A stretch of 64,000 bases of DNA from positions 17,203,959 to 17,267,958 of the forward strand of contig CM046835.1 in assembly GCA_025618425.1 (NCBI GenBank). The letters are read 5' to 3'. Source of the DNA: Heliocidaris tuberculata. Taxonomy: Eukaryota; Echinodermata; Echinoidea; Camarodonta; Echinometridae. Positions 32,076 to 43,949 of this stretch are shown piece by piece; the first letter of the stretch is position 1, and every line of letters starts with the position of its first letter. Below the pieces are notes generated by a model. It searched no databases. It saw only the letters and a list, made by a program, of their open reading frames with translations, and was not told the DNA's origin. The position numbers and the translations under genes were made by a program.

Positions 32076-35010
32076 ACACTTATTTAAAAACATGTTAAAA
32101 ATGGTAAAATGGCAGCAATAGTATACATTTACAGTAATAAAATCACAGCTGCAGTTTTCATAATGAGATTGCATTGCATGTAGCACTGTCTAATAGAGAA
32201 TAAAGAGAAGACTGTATCATCGAGGAGAAAAGACTAGCACATTATTTTTGGAAATGGTAAATCGAATAAAATACAAGTATGATATTGTAGAAATTTGAAT
32301 GATTGTGTAAGAGAATTATGTGAAAAGAAAAGACCAGAATCGATATTGCGAATCTAACAGATATCCTTTCATGCATAGTATACCAGATAAATTCAGTTGT
32401 AGTTAAGTAAATCTGTTAAATACGGTAGTGGGCTGTTTTTGAAACGTTTGGTTTTGCATTTAAATTGATGATAAATAGGAGCATGATGTAATGATATTTT
32501 AATTTCTTTTTTTGGAGGCAGCCAGGTATGACAAACAGGGTGATTTGTTAGGGATTTTGCGAATTTTCTACATAGTGCTAGTCTTCTATCCTCTAAAGTG
32601 GGTAAATCGCATGCTGTACACGCGTTTGAATATGAATTGTAATTTTGTCCTAAAATAATCTTACAAACTCTACGTTGTACTCTTTCAAGATTATTTTTTT
32701 TAAGACTGCTATGAAACACTGGAGAACAATAAACCAATATTGGTCGTATATAACCTGTGTATATCAAAACTAAGTCTTTCTAGGGTAAATTGAATTTCTT
32801 AAGCTTTCTTAACATAATTATACAGTTTTCTATTGCACCTTTTTACTAGATTGTCAACATATAAATTCCATTTCAAATCAGACTGTACAATGACTCCAAG
32901 TATTTTAGCGTTCTGCACATTACCCAACATAGAATTGTTTATAAAGAGAACCTCGGGCTGGGGAGGGTTTTAATAAACGTAACCTGTAGAGTAAAACACT
33001 TCGACGGAATTTAGTGACATATTGTTTAACTGAGACCAATACTGAATAGAATTGACTGGTAGACTGTAATTGTGAAACGTCCATTGCTTTACGACATTGT
33101 ACTAAAGTAAGGACATCAACATATTTAAAATAAGGCAAGGGAGATTGCTTCCATAAATCATTAACCATAATCAGAAAAAGAATTGGCCCAAGGCGTGTAC
33201 CTTGGGGAACACCAGCATGATTAACTTCAGTATCAGATAAAATTCAATTATATTTTGTATTTTGTTTACGATATTCTAAATAACTTGCAATCCAATCTAT
33301 TATCCAGGGTCTTACATTCATACGAATCATTTTAAGAATAAGAATATTATCATCTAAGCGGTCAAAAGCTTTTTAAAAATCTGTACAGACAATAGTTGAG
33401 ACAGACCTGTGGTTTTCTGCGTTTAGATAAAGATTATTTGAAAGACTAACCAGATAATGTGTAGTAGACAATCCAAAAGATAAATCTAAAAGATATATTA
33501 AGTATTCTAGTAAGCGGTATACTCAATTCACATCAAATTCCCGAATAATACGTACAGGAAGATCGTCACTAACAGATGCTTTGTGCAACTGTAATTTGCG
33601 TAATTTACAATACACTTCCCAACAACCAACCTCTATGCTTTTACACTCAGAGGGTAAAAAAGCTGGCAATAATTTCCTGTCCAGAGGAGAAAGATCAGAG
33701 GCAATCGATACAAAAAAGTTATTGATTGCATTAGCTGCTGCTTTAAAGTATTGAGGGTTTTGTTAATCGATAACAGGAATAGTGATCGGAAGAGAATCAT
33801 GATTACCACTTGTAAGTATTTTAATATGTTTGTACCAAGCTGACTGATTATTTAATTTTTCTCTTTTTATACGAGCATTATAATAATTTTTTTTGCAACA
33901 GATATAGCTTCAGCAACTCTGTTGCTTAAGTGTTTCCAACAAGCATTATTACCTTTTTTGAAAGCCTTTTGTCGGTCATGAATAAGGGATTTAATGTGTG
34001 GAAGAATCGAAATACCCGTATAAAATATAGACATATTTGTAAAAATCTTGTCAAATATTTTACATTCTCTTGTCGGTTTATCCACTACTTGTTTAAATCT
34101 ATCATCTCTTAAAATATCTTTAAAATTCAAATCATTTATATCACCTAGTACTATTATTCCTACATCAGGATGTTTCACAAATTGGGCATCAATGGTTGTG
34201 ATGACATGATCAACATAGTCAGCCTCATTGGGACCTTTGGATGGAAAGTAAAGAACACAAATAATAATACAAGATATTCGCCTTGGTAAGTGTGGGGGTC
34301 TTAACATTACCCACAATGCTTCAGTATTCTCTGGTACAATAATATCAGTTATAAGATGAGGGTGTAGTTCATGCTTGGCAAGTACGGCTACTCCGCCTCC
34401 TTGTCGCCCTTCGCGAGGCTTAAAGAAAGTGGCGAATCCATCTATGGATAATAACTCAAGAGGTGAATCTTTAACTTCCCAATTTTCCGTCAAAGCGACT
34501 AAATCAACTTCATGATCTTTCACAACAATTACAAGCTCATCCAATTTGTTATTGATTGATCTTGGATTGGTCAGTAGAACTTTAGGTAAATTAAAACCCA
34601 GATTTTCATATCTTTGTTTTATAATCTGATAAAGATTAGAGAAATTAACTTGTGCATTGTTTTTTTGTTATATCGATGATTTCTTCGAGGTCGAAAAATA
34701 ATAGGAATTGTGCTTCAAAATACATCACGAGTTTCGTTTATTTGTGTTGGTTTAGAAAGACAAAATGAATCTTGTTTTTTAAACAGAATTTTTCTCGTTC
34801 CTGCTCGTTTGCCGCGTTGATGAATAGGTTTCCGTGGAATGCCTAAATCCGTGATGGTTTTCCAAGTTGTATGTGGAAGGTGAGTTGTTGAATTATATGT
34901 ATTTTGCAAAGCATACAACTGAGTTACAGGATACTGGTGACTGCTTTTAGAAGGAGGAGTGGGGCCAGGATTTGGATTTATGTCTCCGCATGACAAGAGC
35001 TCGAGCTGAA
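31887..35010 (-). pseudogene. Decayed CR1/L2-like LINE with 2A-like leader
   Basis: Reading on the minus strand: a leader peptide LELLSCGDINPNPGP (about 34963-35008) matches the shape of virus-like 2A sequences known at the N-termini of CR1/L2-group LINEs, except that the usual Glu of D-V/I-E is Asn. An endonuclease remnant follows (34544-33867) with ALTENW, QGGGVAVL and GDIN. A reverse transcriptase remnant shows GVPQGTRLGP (about 33211-33182) and then FKYVDVLT, where the catalytic second Asp of YVDD is Val. A C-terminal block at 32767-32393 has GYIRPILVYCSPVFH and LERVQRRVC. Frames are broken between blocks. The 3' UTR contains a (TA)n tract (about 32034-32074), and the element ends in an AATTG-type tail at 31887-31912. 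It is dead as an autonomous element. Confidence 0.85.
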
Positions 35011-35237
35011 AAGTCGAATAACTATTACTGCATTACAGGATACGTGTTGACACGTATTTGTGATGAAAAAGTCTGGGAGTTAAAACTCCTAAATGTTGTA
35101 GATCATATACAGGTAAGTAAAAGTTTTCTTTTCTACACACACATAACAAGCACACAAGTAAAATGCTCACCACTAGCTTCATGCTGCAGAGAATCCATTG
35201 AAACTGGCATATTCATTACAAACCAGTCCATTGTGCA

Positions 35238-36755
35238 CAGGGGCGTCGATCCGTTTTTCGGATGGGGGGGGGGGGCAAGACAGCCTATCGTAACGATGAT
35301 CATTTCGCACTCAATTCAATCATCATCAGGGGCGGCGTTGCGTCTTTTAAAGTGGGGGGGGGGCACCAACGAAAAGCAGCACCTACAAAGGGTAGAAACA
35401 AGGCGGAAAATACCACTTTGAAATATTAGTATACCGGTACATTCTGATCAATACACAATCGAGGATCATTTTCGACACGCTATATTGTTTGTATCTTGAG
35501 ATGGTTCTATATAAAAACTACTTTGCACTTGAGTGTAATAGCTTAATTATTCTTTTGCGAGCAAGCAAAAACTTTAAGATTTATTTCTAACGCTGAAGGC
35601 AACGGTTGTTGAATTATATACAGCAATTTTCCTAATATGATAAGAAGATAATAGTAAATGCGAGCGAGCGTAGCGAGTGAGCTTTGGAAAAATTTTAGAA
35701 AAAAAATTGTCCTCGTTCCTTTTATAATTTAGGAGCACTGCTCATTCTTGTATAATTTAGGGCATTGGGGCCCCTCCTACCCCGTGCTCCACTGCCTCAC
35801 TATTGTGCTGATATCAGTAAGGGAATGTATTGTTATGAAGCCTCTCTGATTATTTGGAGCTATATGTATAAGGCTCCTTTGTGGACGTTATACATACCCA
35901 TATATATATATATATACTTTATATATACCAGTATCTGCCGATGTCGCATTTATCAGAAAACAAAAGGGGCACTTATTTCTGAAGTTAAAAGGGGCACTCA
36001 CCAGAAGGTAAAAAGGACACTGATTAGAAAGAAAAAGGGGCACTATACGAAGAAACGGGAACTTATCAGCTATGAAAAGGGGCACTTTTGGAGTACTTGA
36101 AAAAGTGAGGGGGCACTTTGCCCCCTGCCCCCCCCCCCCTTTCCCGGAGCGCTGCCTCTGATCATCATAGCCTTGATAAAGATATGATGGTAATTTGAAC
36201 TTAAATAACGTATGCATATCGATAACATGAACAGAAAATGGAATTAAATATCACATGGAAAACGACAAAATGATGGGAAAATATATCTTACATAACATCA
36301 AATTGAGTAGAGAAGATATAACACAAAATAATAGAAAAAATAAACACTAATAAAATATGACAAAATAGAGAAAAAAAATTTAAAGATATGAAAATTTCAA
36401 CTTTGAATTGAATTATGTATGTTCAGAACGTTTTTTAATGGCGTCATGATTTTTTTGGAACGCCTCTTAAAAACAGCTTCTCCACGGTTACATGATGCAG
36501 TAAAGATTAGAGAATTTGCGCGCGAAGCGCGCGGCGAAATTGAAGTCTGACCGTGTAAAACCTTTTGTATTTCATTGTTTGGAAGGTTTCATTTCCCGAG
36601 TTTTGCATCAGTTTTTCCTCATTTTATTTTAAACCTCCGGATTTATGGGGGGGGGGGCAAAATGATATGTTTGCCCCCCCCCATATTTTCTGGGGGGGGG
36701 GGCAATCGCCCCCCTGCCCCCCCCCCCCCCCCCCCCCCCAAGATCGACGCCCCTG
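35238..36755. mobile_element. Non-autonomous hAT-like element, 1518 bp, 8-bp TSD
   Basis: TIRs CAGGGGCGTCGATC and GATCGACGCCCCTG are perfect over 14 bp. The exact duplication ATTGTGCA flanks it (35230-35237 and 36756-36763). It contains another complete hAT-like insertion (35327-36160). Paired poly-G/poly-C tracts sit just inside the ends (about 35264-35275 and 36646-36740). A GC word GCGCGCGAAGCGCGCGGCG lies at about 36518-36536. There is no transposase frame. Confidence 0.9.
35327..36160. mobile_element. Nested hAT-like element with 30-bp minisatellite, 8-bp TSD
   Basis: Left end CAGGGGCGGCGTTGCG; right end CCCGGAGCGCTGCCTCTG is its diverged inverse. The duplication ATCATCAT lies on both sides (35319-35326 and 36161-36168). 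Near the right end, about six degenerate units of AAAAGGGGCACTTATCAGAAG lie head to tail (about 35950-36110). It is the inverted relative of the 49447-54650 element, sharing minisatellite and termini. It contains GCGAGCGAGCGTAGCGAGTG (about 35660). Confidence 0.85.
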
Positions 36756-36763
36756 ATTGTGCA

Positions 36764-37185
36764 GACAATTATCTGTACGGCTGAGTGGATATGTTGAATG
36801 GCGCTAGCTTCATGACCAGTTGAAGCTAGTCATAAGCTGCCGAGTGTTTAAACACACAGGTTGTATGCGCTTCTATGGAGCAGTGAAATATCTTTTGGAA
36901 GCAGAAATTGGTAATTTCAAAATACACATTATAAATATATTCATTTTTTTAAATATCAGCGTGTCTATAGAGTCGTCTGTTAAATCAACGCAACGCCCAT
37001 TTTAGGCACGCGTGGTACGATATCAAGACAAAGTGAGGCATGCGCAGGTTTTCAAAGAGTACGCGAATGTACACAACAGAGGATTATCCAGTAATACGAA
37101 TTTGCAAGCGACATGAAGCGCAAGTACAGCTTTTAAAAAGCGGCCAGGAGAGCTGGAAAGCTACCATATTTCTCACATAGCGAAC
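36764..37185. other. Intergenic; one perfect hairpin
   Basis: CTAGCTTCA (36804-36812) and TGAAGCTAG (36821-36829) are perfect inverted copies. The remainder shows nothing recognisable. Confidence 0.5.
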
Positions 37186-38757
37186 CATTGGCGTAGACAG
37201 GTCCTCATACCTGGGGGTATGATTTCCCCGAAGGGCCAGATATATATATATATATATAGTGTGTGTGTGTGGGGGGGGGGGGGGTAAGGGTGTGTAAACA
37301 TGGTTTTTCTCTTTACATAATTATCAAAGATACAACTTTAGCATCATGCTTTGCAATTTTGAAGTATGGTTTGAATACTGAGCGAGCGAGTGAAGCGAGC
37401 GAGCAAACAATAGCAATTACATTGTGATTGCAAAATTTTACAATGAAAATTTATTTAATAAGCTATACTTTTAATACGAGAGAGCGTAGCGAGGGAGCAT
37501 TTGTGAATACTGGCTCTAAGTCACTTTGGATTAGGGGCACATGTTATGGAAAAGGGAAACGTGGTACTTATCAAGGGGAAAGGGACACTTCAGTTATTAG
37601 AAAAATAAATGAATGTGTAGAAAAGGTAGAAAAGGCAGTTCATCACAGGTGAAAAGGGGCACTTATAACACCTGAAAAGGGGCATTTATAAGAACGGGAA
37701 AATGTTCTTATATAAAGAAGAAAAATTAAATCAGTGTCTATAATTATATGACAAAGAAAAAATGGCTTGTTACATTAAAAGGAATAAAAGGGATTAAAAG
37801 GGGGGAAATGCTCTTGTTGAAATAGGAGCATTTACCAAAGGTAAGGTGAGGGATGAGGTGTAATTATCAAAATGGTCACTTAAAAGAATTATGGAACTGG
37901 GACTTACTCGAACGAAAAATGGGGGTACTTATCTGAAGTTAATGGGAAAACAAGGGGCACTGTCCCCACAATCAACGCCTGGAGCGGTACTTCTGACCGG
38001 GCCTACATGTTATGATTGTCATTTCATAATTCTTCTATGTATAGTTGGGTGATGATGACACAGGTCATCATCATCCTCAATAAATATTGGGTGTGATGTT
38101 TTCCCTCTACCTCCACCACATTCGATTCCACCACATTTCCACCACATTTCATTTCAGTTTTACAGAATTGCATTATGAAGGAAAGTTACCAACTGAACCC
38201 TCTAAATCCATAATAATTACATGTACTTTTAATCTAAATAATTTTTCTGCATTGTGGCTTCGAAAAAAAAAAAAAATTCACCTCTAAATATATTTGGGGA
38301 TGGTAACACATGCAGACCAACACCCCCCCCCCCCCCCCCCATTCAAAAAAAAGATTATACCCCCATATCACTCCAAAATCAACACCCATGTTGTATAATT
38401 CGAAGTAGATGGTTTTCACTTTCTATAGTGGTGTCAAAATATATCGGGAAAAATCAGAAGCCATGACAGCATTGTAGATAAATATTAATAAATTCATATA
38501 AATCTACAATATTGTATACAGATATTTAACACTTATATATAAATAAAGGATATATAAAAAATAAAATAATAGATATAATATATATAATTATATTTATCTA
38601 CAACATAATATAGAAGTGTATATTTTCCATCACTTTTTTTTTTTTTTTTGGGGTGAAACCGGGGGGGGGGATGTTTGTACACACCATCCCCCCCCCACCC
38701 GAAAAGTTGGGGAATGCATACCCCCACCCCCCCCCCCCCCCGCTATCTACGCCCCTG
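37186..38757. mobile_element. Non-autonomous hAT-like element, 1572 bp, 8-bp TSD
   Basis: Left end CATTGGCGTAGACAGG; right end CTATCTACGCCCCTG, the inverse with few mismatches. The exact duplication TAGCGAAC flanks it (37178-37185 and 38758-38765). Inside: GAGCGAGCGAGTGAAGCGAG (about 37379-37398), a second GAGAGCGTAGCGAGGGAGC, a GGGGCACTTAT-type minisatellite (about 37530-37960) like that of the other hAT-like elements, and poly-C/poly-G tracts near 38322-38340, 38660 and 38720-38740. Non-coding. Confidence 0.85.
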
Positions 38758-38765
38758 TAGCGAAC

Positions 38766-39094
38766 CATCCAAGCTGTTGATAGAATATGGATACCTCAAG
38801 CAATTCATGCAAATTTTACGCCGAGAGAGAGCATTGAGAAAGATAATAGGGCGGCATATAGCTCAAAATTTGGGCTGAATTGTGCACTTTTGTCTAAAAC
38901 TAAAACCTAAACTGGTACAGTTATTGAATGATACATACGGGTGTTTCTATTTGGTGACTCACGTTTTCTGACACCTCTGACACACTTTTTTGCCATTCAC
39001 TTTGTACACGGGGCTTTTTCATGAGACTGTTTCTGTAATTGGCTTTTTCCTAGTGAATATTCGTTAGCTATCTAATTGATCTTTCATTAGGAGA
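38766..39094. other. Intergenic, nothing recognised
   Basis: Unique-looking AT-rich DNA with no reading frame above background. Confidence 0.5.
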
Positions 39095-39447
39095 AGCTTG
39101 GTTCGAGCTGACAAGTTCTTTGTGAATGACATGGATAGCATAAGTAACTTTAAGGGGTCAAATCTCATGGGGTGACTATTTCCGGACAGACTCCCAGACT
39201 AGCAGTGTATGACTTGTATCATAAAATGAGGAGTTGTATAGAACTTTTTCTGTCCTTCATCTGGCTTTATGCATCAAAGTCAAGCATGAAAACAGAATAA
39301 ATTAGGAAGGTTTCAAGAAGAAAGAGAGAGAGAGAGAAAGAGCTGAGAGAGAGAGAGAGAGAGAGATACATATATTCTATTCACATGGAAGAGGACAATG
39401 CATTGTCTTCGGGTCAGTGATCACCTTTTGGATGAACTCGGCATGTA
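39095..39447. repeat. Segmental duplication, copy 2, with repeat A terminus
   Basis: 39107-39200 is a repeat A right end (GAGCTGACAAGTTCTTTGTG, AAGGGGTCAAATCTCAT, GGGGTGACTATTTCCGGACA). The following 250 bp match 22914-23182 in order and strand, including the GA microsatellite (about 39324-39366) and GATGAACTCGGCATGTATG. Confidence 0.75.
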
Positions 39448-39895
39448 TGTTTTTCGTATTGGATGATGTTTAACTAGAAATATAATATTGTCATTTTTCA
39501 GTGATGAATTGTCTCAAGGGAAAGTCTTATGTTAATAAAGTATTGTTTGTTGTTGGCAGCACTTGGTTTTACCTTAGTCAATAGAAGTAGACGATTTCGA
39601 CTATCCAAATAACCTGAAAAAGTACACTAAGAAAAGGACGATAAAAGACCTTGATCAGTACTATCATTATTATATAGTTAGAAACATGTCTCAAATATAG
39701 GTTGATTTCTTTTTTCCTTTTATCATAAGAAAATAGAATAATGAAAGGAAGTTGATCTTATACGAAGCAAATTGTTCGATATTAGAAAGGAAAACAAAAA
39801 GTCTTTCAAATATTTTGAAATCGTGAATTAATAGTGTTCTAGTAAGATTGAGTGAATCAGTTAATGATTTTTTGTTAGAATCCTTAGGAAATTAA
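39448..39895. other. Intergenic, nothing recognised
   Basis: AT-rich DNA with no reading frame of note and no repeat shared with the rest of the window that I could see. Confidence 0.5.
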
Positions 39896-40390
39896 CTCCG
39901 GGGAGCTCCACCGCCACCGCCGTTAGGCGTTGGACTCCAGGTACAACTGACCAAAATTTCCTCGCCCATTAGTTTGGTCGGTCGCATCACTTAATTTCGG
40001 CAGGTAAGATGAAAATTTGTTCTTACATTTTCAAGAGAATTACTGCAATTTGATTTTACGATTTGACGATTATTTCGATGAAAAAAATGAATTTCCTCGC
40101 AGGGTGCGATCGAGTCATTTGAAGTACGGGGAAAGATCGGCTTGGCGAGTAAATTCCATATTTTTTCATAGAAATAATTGTCAAATCGTAAAATCAAAGT
40201 GCCTGGTAGATAGTTAGTTACAGTAATTATTTTGAAATGTAAGTACAAATTTTCATCTTACCTGCCGAACCCCCCCCCCCCCCCCCCCCCCCGATGCAAC
40301 CAACCAAACTAATGGGCGAGGAAGATTTTGGTTATTTGTACCTGGAGTTCCACCGCCAAAAGGCGGTGGCGGTGGAGCTCCCTGGAGTTA
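39896..40390. mobile_element. Foldback MITE with GGAGCTCCACCGCC termini
   Basis: Left arm 39896-40090 and right arm about 40150-40390 mirror each other: GGGGAGCTCCACCGCCACCG, GACTCCAGGTACAA, CCTCGCCCATTAGTTTGGT, GGCAGGTAAGATGAAAATTT, TTACTG and GATTTTACGATTTGAC. A poly-C tract (about 40270-40292) interrupts the right arm. The ends read TAACTCC and GGAGTTA. The pair of frames at 39991-40248 are mirrored translations of the arms. Confidence 0.75.
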
Positions 40391-40877
40391 GATCTGCACC
40401 TGCTATTTTGTTGCAGCTTAGAATGGAAAGTATCACATTCTGAAGTTCTATCTTGTACATTACAATTAGCTGTGGAAAGTTTGTCGTTGACTGAGGGTAG
40501 GGAAGGAGAGAAAAGGAATCAAGCCCACTTAACATAATGCACAGGTATGGGCAAAGCTTGTAAAGGTAAACAGAATAAAAAAATCTTGTTTTTTTTTTTC
40601 CATGCGGCATCTATATCGAGAAACCTGCTCAAAATTTAGCAGATAAGACACTGAACAGTGAAAGAAGGAAAAGAAATTACATTGTCATGATTGTGGTGTC
40701 AGTATTGCTTTGATTTGTTTTTGATTTTTGATTATGATTAAGAATACTGAAAGTCAGAACCTGTCTTTCTTATTTAATTATGATTATATTTTAATGTTTG
40801 AAGACAAAAGGAGTATTATGGTATATATCTGATGGTATATGAGAAGTAATTGGTACGGGTAAATGTCGTTTTTACGA
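40391..40877. other. Intergenic, nothing recognised
   Basis: The short overlapping frames at 40328-40610 on both strands show no motif. AT-rich towards the minisatellite. Confidence 0.5.
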
Positions 40878-41075
40878 AGGTTCGTATTTCCGAAAGTTCG
40901 TATTTCCGAAGGTTCATAATTCCGATAGGTTCGTTATTCCGACGGTTCTTAATTCCGAAGTTCGTTTTTCCAAAAATGAAAAAGGGTTAATAATTCCGAA
41001 AATGAAAGGGGGTTCATAATTCCGAAGGTTCGTATCTCCGAAAATGAAATAGGGTTCGTAATTCCGAAAATGAAA
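40878..41075 (+). repeat. Minisatellite GGTTCGTAATTCCGAA, about 10-12 units
   Basis: Degenerate 15-18-bp units, consensus GGTTCGTAATTCCGAA, occasionally spaced by AAATGAAA(G/T)AGG. It lies about 440 bp upstream of the transporter start codon, so it could mark or affect the promoter; that is inference. Confidence 0.8.
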
Positions 41076-41514
41076 TGAATGAATAAGAACCAGTGAATTA
41101 TCCGGCGACCGCCAGATAATTCTTTCCTTATGTTATTTTTATTTTATTCTTTTATCTTTGACGTCGGGCTGTTCCAAAATGTAATGTCGGACATCACATT
41201 TCGGGTGCCTTGATGCCTTTTCACTAAAAGAAAGAAAAAAAATCAACACATTAGGGGAGTGAAATCAAAAGCTCTCTGACACGAAAAGACAACAAAGGGT
41301 ATCACATTTTTGGGTGCGTGTGTGCTTCTTATTCACTACAAAATTCTCTGACACGCAAGAGAGGGAGAGAGAAAAAGAGGGGGTGGGGTGGTGAAAACAG
41401 ACAGAAGTAGAGAAAAGGAGGTCAGGTTGTTAAATATTTCGGGTACCTCGATTATGTTGGCATTGTATTTTATGTCATATAGGTATACTCTGCAGATTTA
41501 CTGAGAATCGAGAT
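41076..41514 (+). promoter_or_regulatory. Presumed 5' UTR/promoter of the SLC5-like gene
   Basis: The 439 bp between the minisatellite and the start codon contain no reading frame. There is no TATA box at a clear spacing. TTATGTCATATAG|GTATAC at about 41483-41496 could be a splice acceptor for an upstream 5' UTR exon, so the promoter may lie further upstream. Confidence 0.3.
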
Positions 41515-41868
41515 ATGGTGGACGTAAGCTTTTACGACGTAGGACTGTTCCAAGCCTGGGATTATGTCGTCCTCGCAGCGATGCTGGCCTTTTCGGCTGG
41601 CATTGGCATCTTCTATGCCTTCACCGGTGGCAAGCAGTCGACTACCCGTGAGTTCCTGCTCGCCAATCGTAACATGAACCCAATTCCGGTTGCGATGTCG
41701 CTGGTAGCAAGTTTTATCTCGGCGATCACCGTACTGGGAACGCCCGCCGAGATGTACCTGAATGGATCGATGTTCTGGTTGTACGGGATAGCGTTTATTG
41801 GGACTGGCTTCGTGGCAGCACTCTTCCTGCCAACCTTTTACCGTCTTGGCGTCACCAGTGCGAACGAG
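41515..41868 (+). CDS. Sodium-coupled monocarboxylate transporter (SLC5A8/12-like), coding exon 1
   Basis: ATG at 41515, 118 codons in phase 0, ending AACGAG|GTAAAT. The peptide shows the N-terminus of SLC5 sodium:solute symporters: WDYVVLAAMLAFSAGIGIFY (helix 1, about residues 15-34), then GGKQSTTREFLLANRNMNPIPVA, ASFISAITVLGTPAEMYLNG (sodium-site helix, about 66-85), and FLPTFYRLGVTSANE. The VTVLGTP-E-Y pattern, FLP-FY-LG-TS and the exon junction just before the next exon's YIERRF fit the SMCT branch (short-chain monocarboxylates such as lactate and butyrate) better than glucose SGLTs. Translation through the donor gives a spurious 16-residue extension. The paralogue is not resolved. Confidence 0.88.
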
Positions 41869-43266
41869 GTAAATGTAAAATGCCATATCGAAAGTTTGCA
41901 AGAGCCTGCGTCAAAATAACGTTTGATAGCCATGATAAAACAAACAAGAATTTCAAAAAGAAGAAGGGAAAAAAAATTATCCCCGAAGAAAAAAGAAAAA
42001 AAAAAAAAGCAGGGATAATGCCTCACGTCCTTACCCCGTTTACAAGACTGCTTCTTGACAATTGCTCACGATGACATAGGAGTGCGTCAGCAAGTCTGTA
42101 GTTGTGATAGACGCAACATGTGCGAGTGACATCGTACAAGAAGTGAGTGCAAAATGAATAGTGCAAAAATAGGTTAGAGTATCCGGCATATGTTATGGGC
42201 TAATTAAGCCCGGCTTACAAGATACGTCATTTGGACTAAGTCAGTGACTGCGCTAATCCACACTCCCATTATCAAAGAGAATGTTGAGTTCTTGGAAAGG
42301 TGGAAAATACTTTGTGAGCATTCTCATTCCTTTAATTTCACTTTGGAAGAACCTCCAGTGGAAATTAGTGCCCCCTGAAAAGGGTTGCCCTTCAAGTACC
42401 CTCATAATTATTCAAAATATGATGAGAAATAGCTGAAGTGTTCGGGTCAAACATTCATTCCACATGTGTGTACAGTCCCATAATTTATATCCATTTCTGT
42501 GTGCAGTACGTAAGCTTTTCAGAGAGTTTGGTTCAATTTCTTATCCATTTAATGATTCCAAAACATCACAGTATACACCGATTCTTATGTAGACACGATC
42601 AGCCTTTCCCAATTGTTTAGAAACGGTTTCTTTCACAATGTAATCGCATGACCAGAACTCAACTATATCTTTAAAAGTTTGTTTGTACTGTTCAGTTTTC
42701 AATCAGTTTTTAAACGAGATCACTCTTTCATGACACGCGAATGAAAGGACAAGTCACCTACGCCGTCAAACGTCAGCAAATGACGCCTGGGGTGAGCCAG
42801 GTTTTAGAGTCATGCACAGGCTTTATTAATAGCGCAAGTCTTAACGCAGTCAGAATGATGACTCGTTTGCAACGGGCAATAGGATTTGCATTCTTTAACG
42901 ATGTTTTAGCTCTGCTCACACGAGGCGTTATTCGTTGACGTTACAACCGCATCAGTGACTTGTACGGTCTTTTGCGCGTCAAGAAAGAGTGATATCGTTT
43001 TTAAAAAAGTGCAAAATTAATAGTGCAAACAATATCTTTAATAATTGACATATGGGCTAACTGCCTTCACAGGCTCGATTAGCGTAGGTACTGACGCAAT
43101 CGAAAGGACGCCTGGTGTGAACAGGATTTACGAAGATTGCAGTTCTTGCTAAGTCCTTAATAAACGAGAATGTAATTCCCATATCTTGACAAAATAATTA
43201 CATTGTTTATATCTTTCTTGGTAAAGACAACTTCTGAAAATGTACTGTTAAATTGTCTCTTTGCAG

Positions 43267-43332
43267 TATATCGAGAGACGTTTTAACAGAGCCACAAGGT
43301 TGCTTGCAACGTCCCTCTACTGCCTTCAAACG
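43267..43332 (+). CDS. SLC5A8/12-like transporter, coding exon 2
   Basis: Bounded by TCTCTTTGCAG and CG|GTAAGATT. It is 66 bp, 22 codons in phase 0 at both ends, reading YIERRFNRATRLLATSLYCL then QT. This follows directly on exon 1 (the family reads Y-x-E-x-RFN at this junction). It is too short to stand out as an open frame. The preceding intron is 1,398 bp and contains a purine-rich tract at its start and a degenerate duplicated block (about 42145-42200 and 43005-43060, sharing TAGTGCAAA). Confidence 0.88.
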
Positions 43333-43897
43333 GTAAGATTCTAACCTCTTAATAAATGGCTTTATAAATCTTATTAGGGAAATTTAATAAGATTTTATTT
43401 AAACTATATATTTTTTTTGGGGGGGGGGGTCGGCATGATACTCTGATCACTTTTGATAAAATTATTATTTCAAAAATAAGATGAAAACATCAACAATACT
43501 ATGCATTTGTATATACAAAACTAATATTAACCATGTTAACAAATGTTTCAAAAAATTCCTCGATTACACGAAAAAGACATTGACATGCATAACACTACAT
43601 AGTTAGAAACAACCACTTTAACTCTTACAAAATATGTTCTGATATTTAAAAATAGCAGACGCAATACAATTTATGCAGTGAGATGAAAATGGCGTATTTG
43701 TATTCAGCTAATTTTTTTTATTTTATTTATTGTAATGCTTTTGAATGTTTTTACATGTATGCCATTTGTAATCCTGAGTCCATGACATTCCCAGTAATTG
43801 TTCATTTTCTTTCCTACGACAAATCGTGACTTGAAAGAAAATTCCTTGTATTTCACTCTCTCTTCAAAAATCTCTATCTGTCTCTTGTTTACCAAAG

Positions 43898-43949
43898 ATG
43901 CTCTATCTTGGTGTCGTCATCTACGCCCCAGCACTGGCTTTAAATCAAG
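43898..43949 (+). CDS. SLC5A8/12-like transporter, coding exon 3
   Basis: Acceptor CTTGTTTACCAAAG, donor AATCAAG|GTATTT. It is 52 bp, 17 codons plus one base (phase 1), reading MLYLGVVIYAPALALNQ. The VIYAPALALN stretch is a conserved part of the third transmembrane region in SMCT proteins. I did not find later exons (about 480 further residues expected) downstream on the plus strand. Either the next intron is very long and filled with transposons, or the gene is truncated here. Confidence 0.88.
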
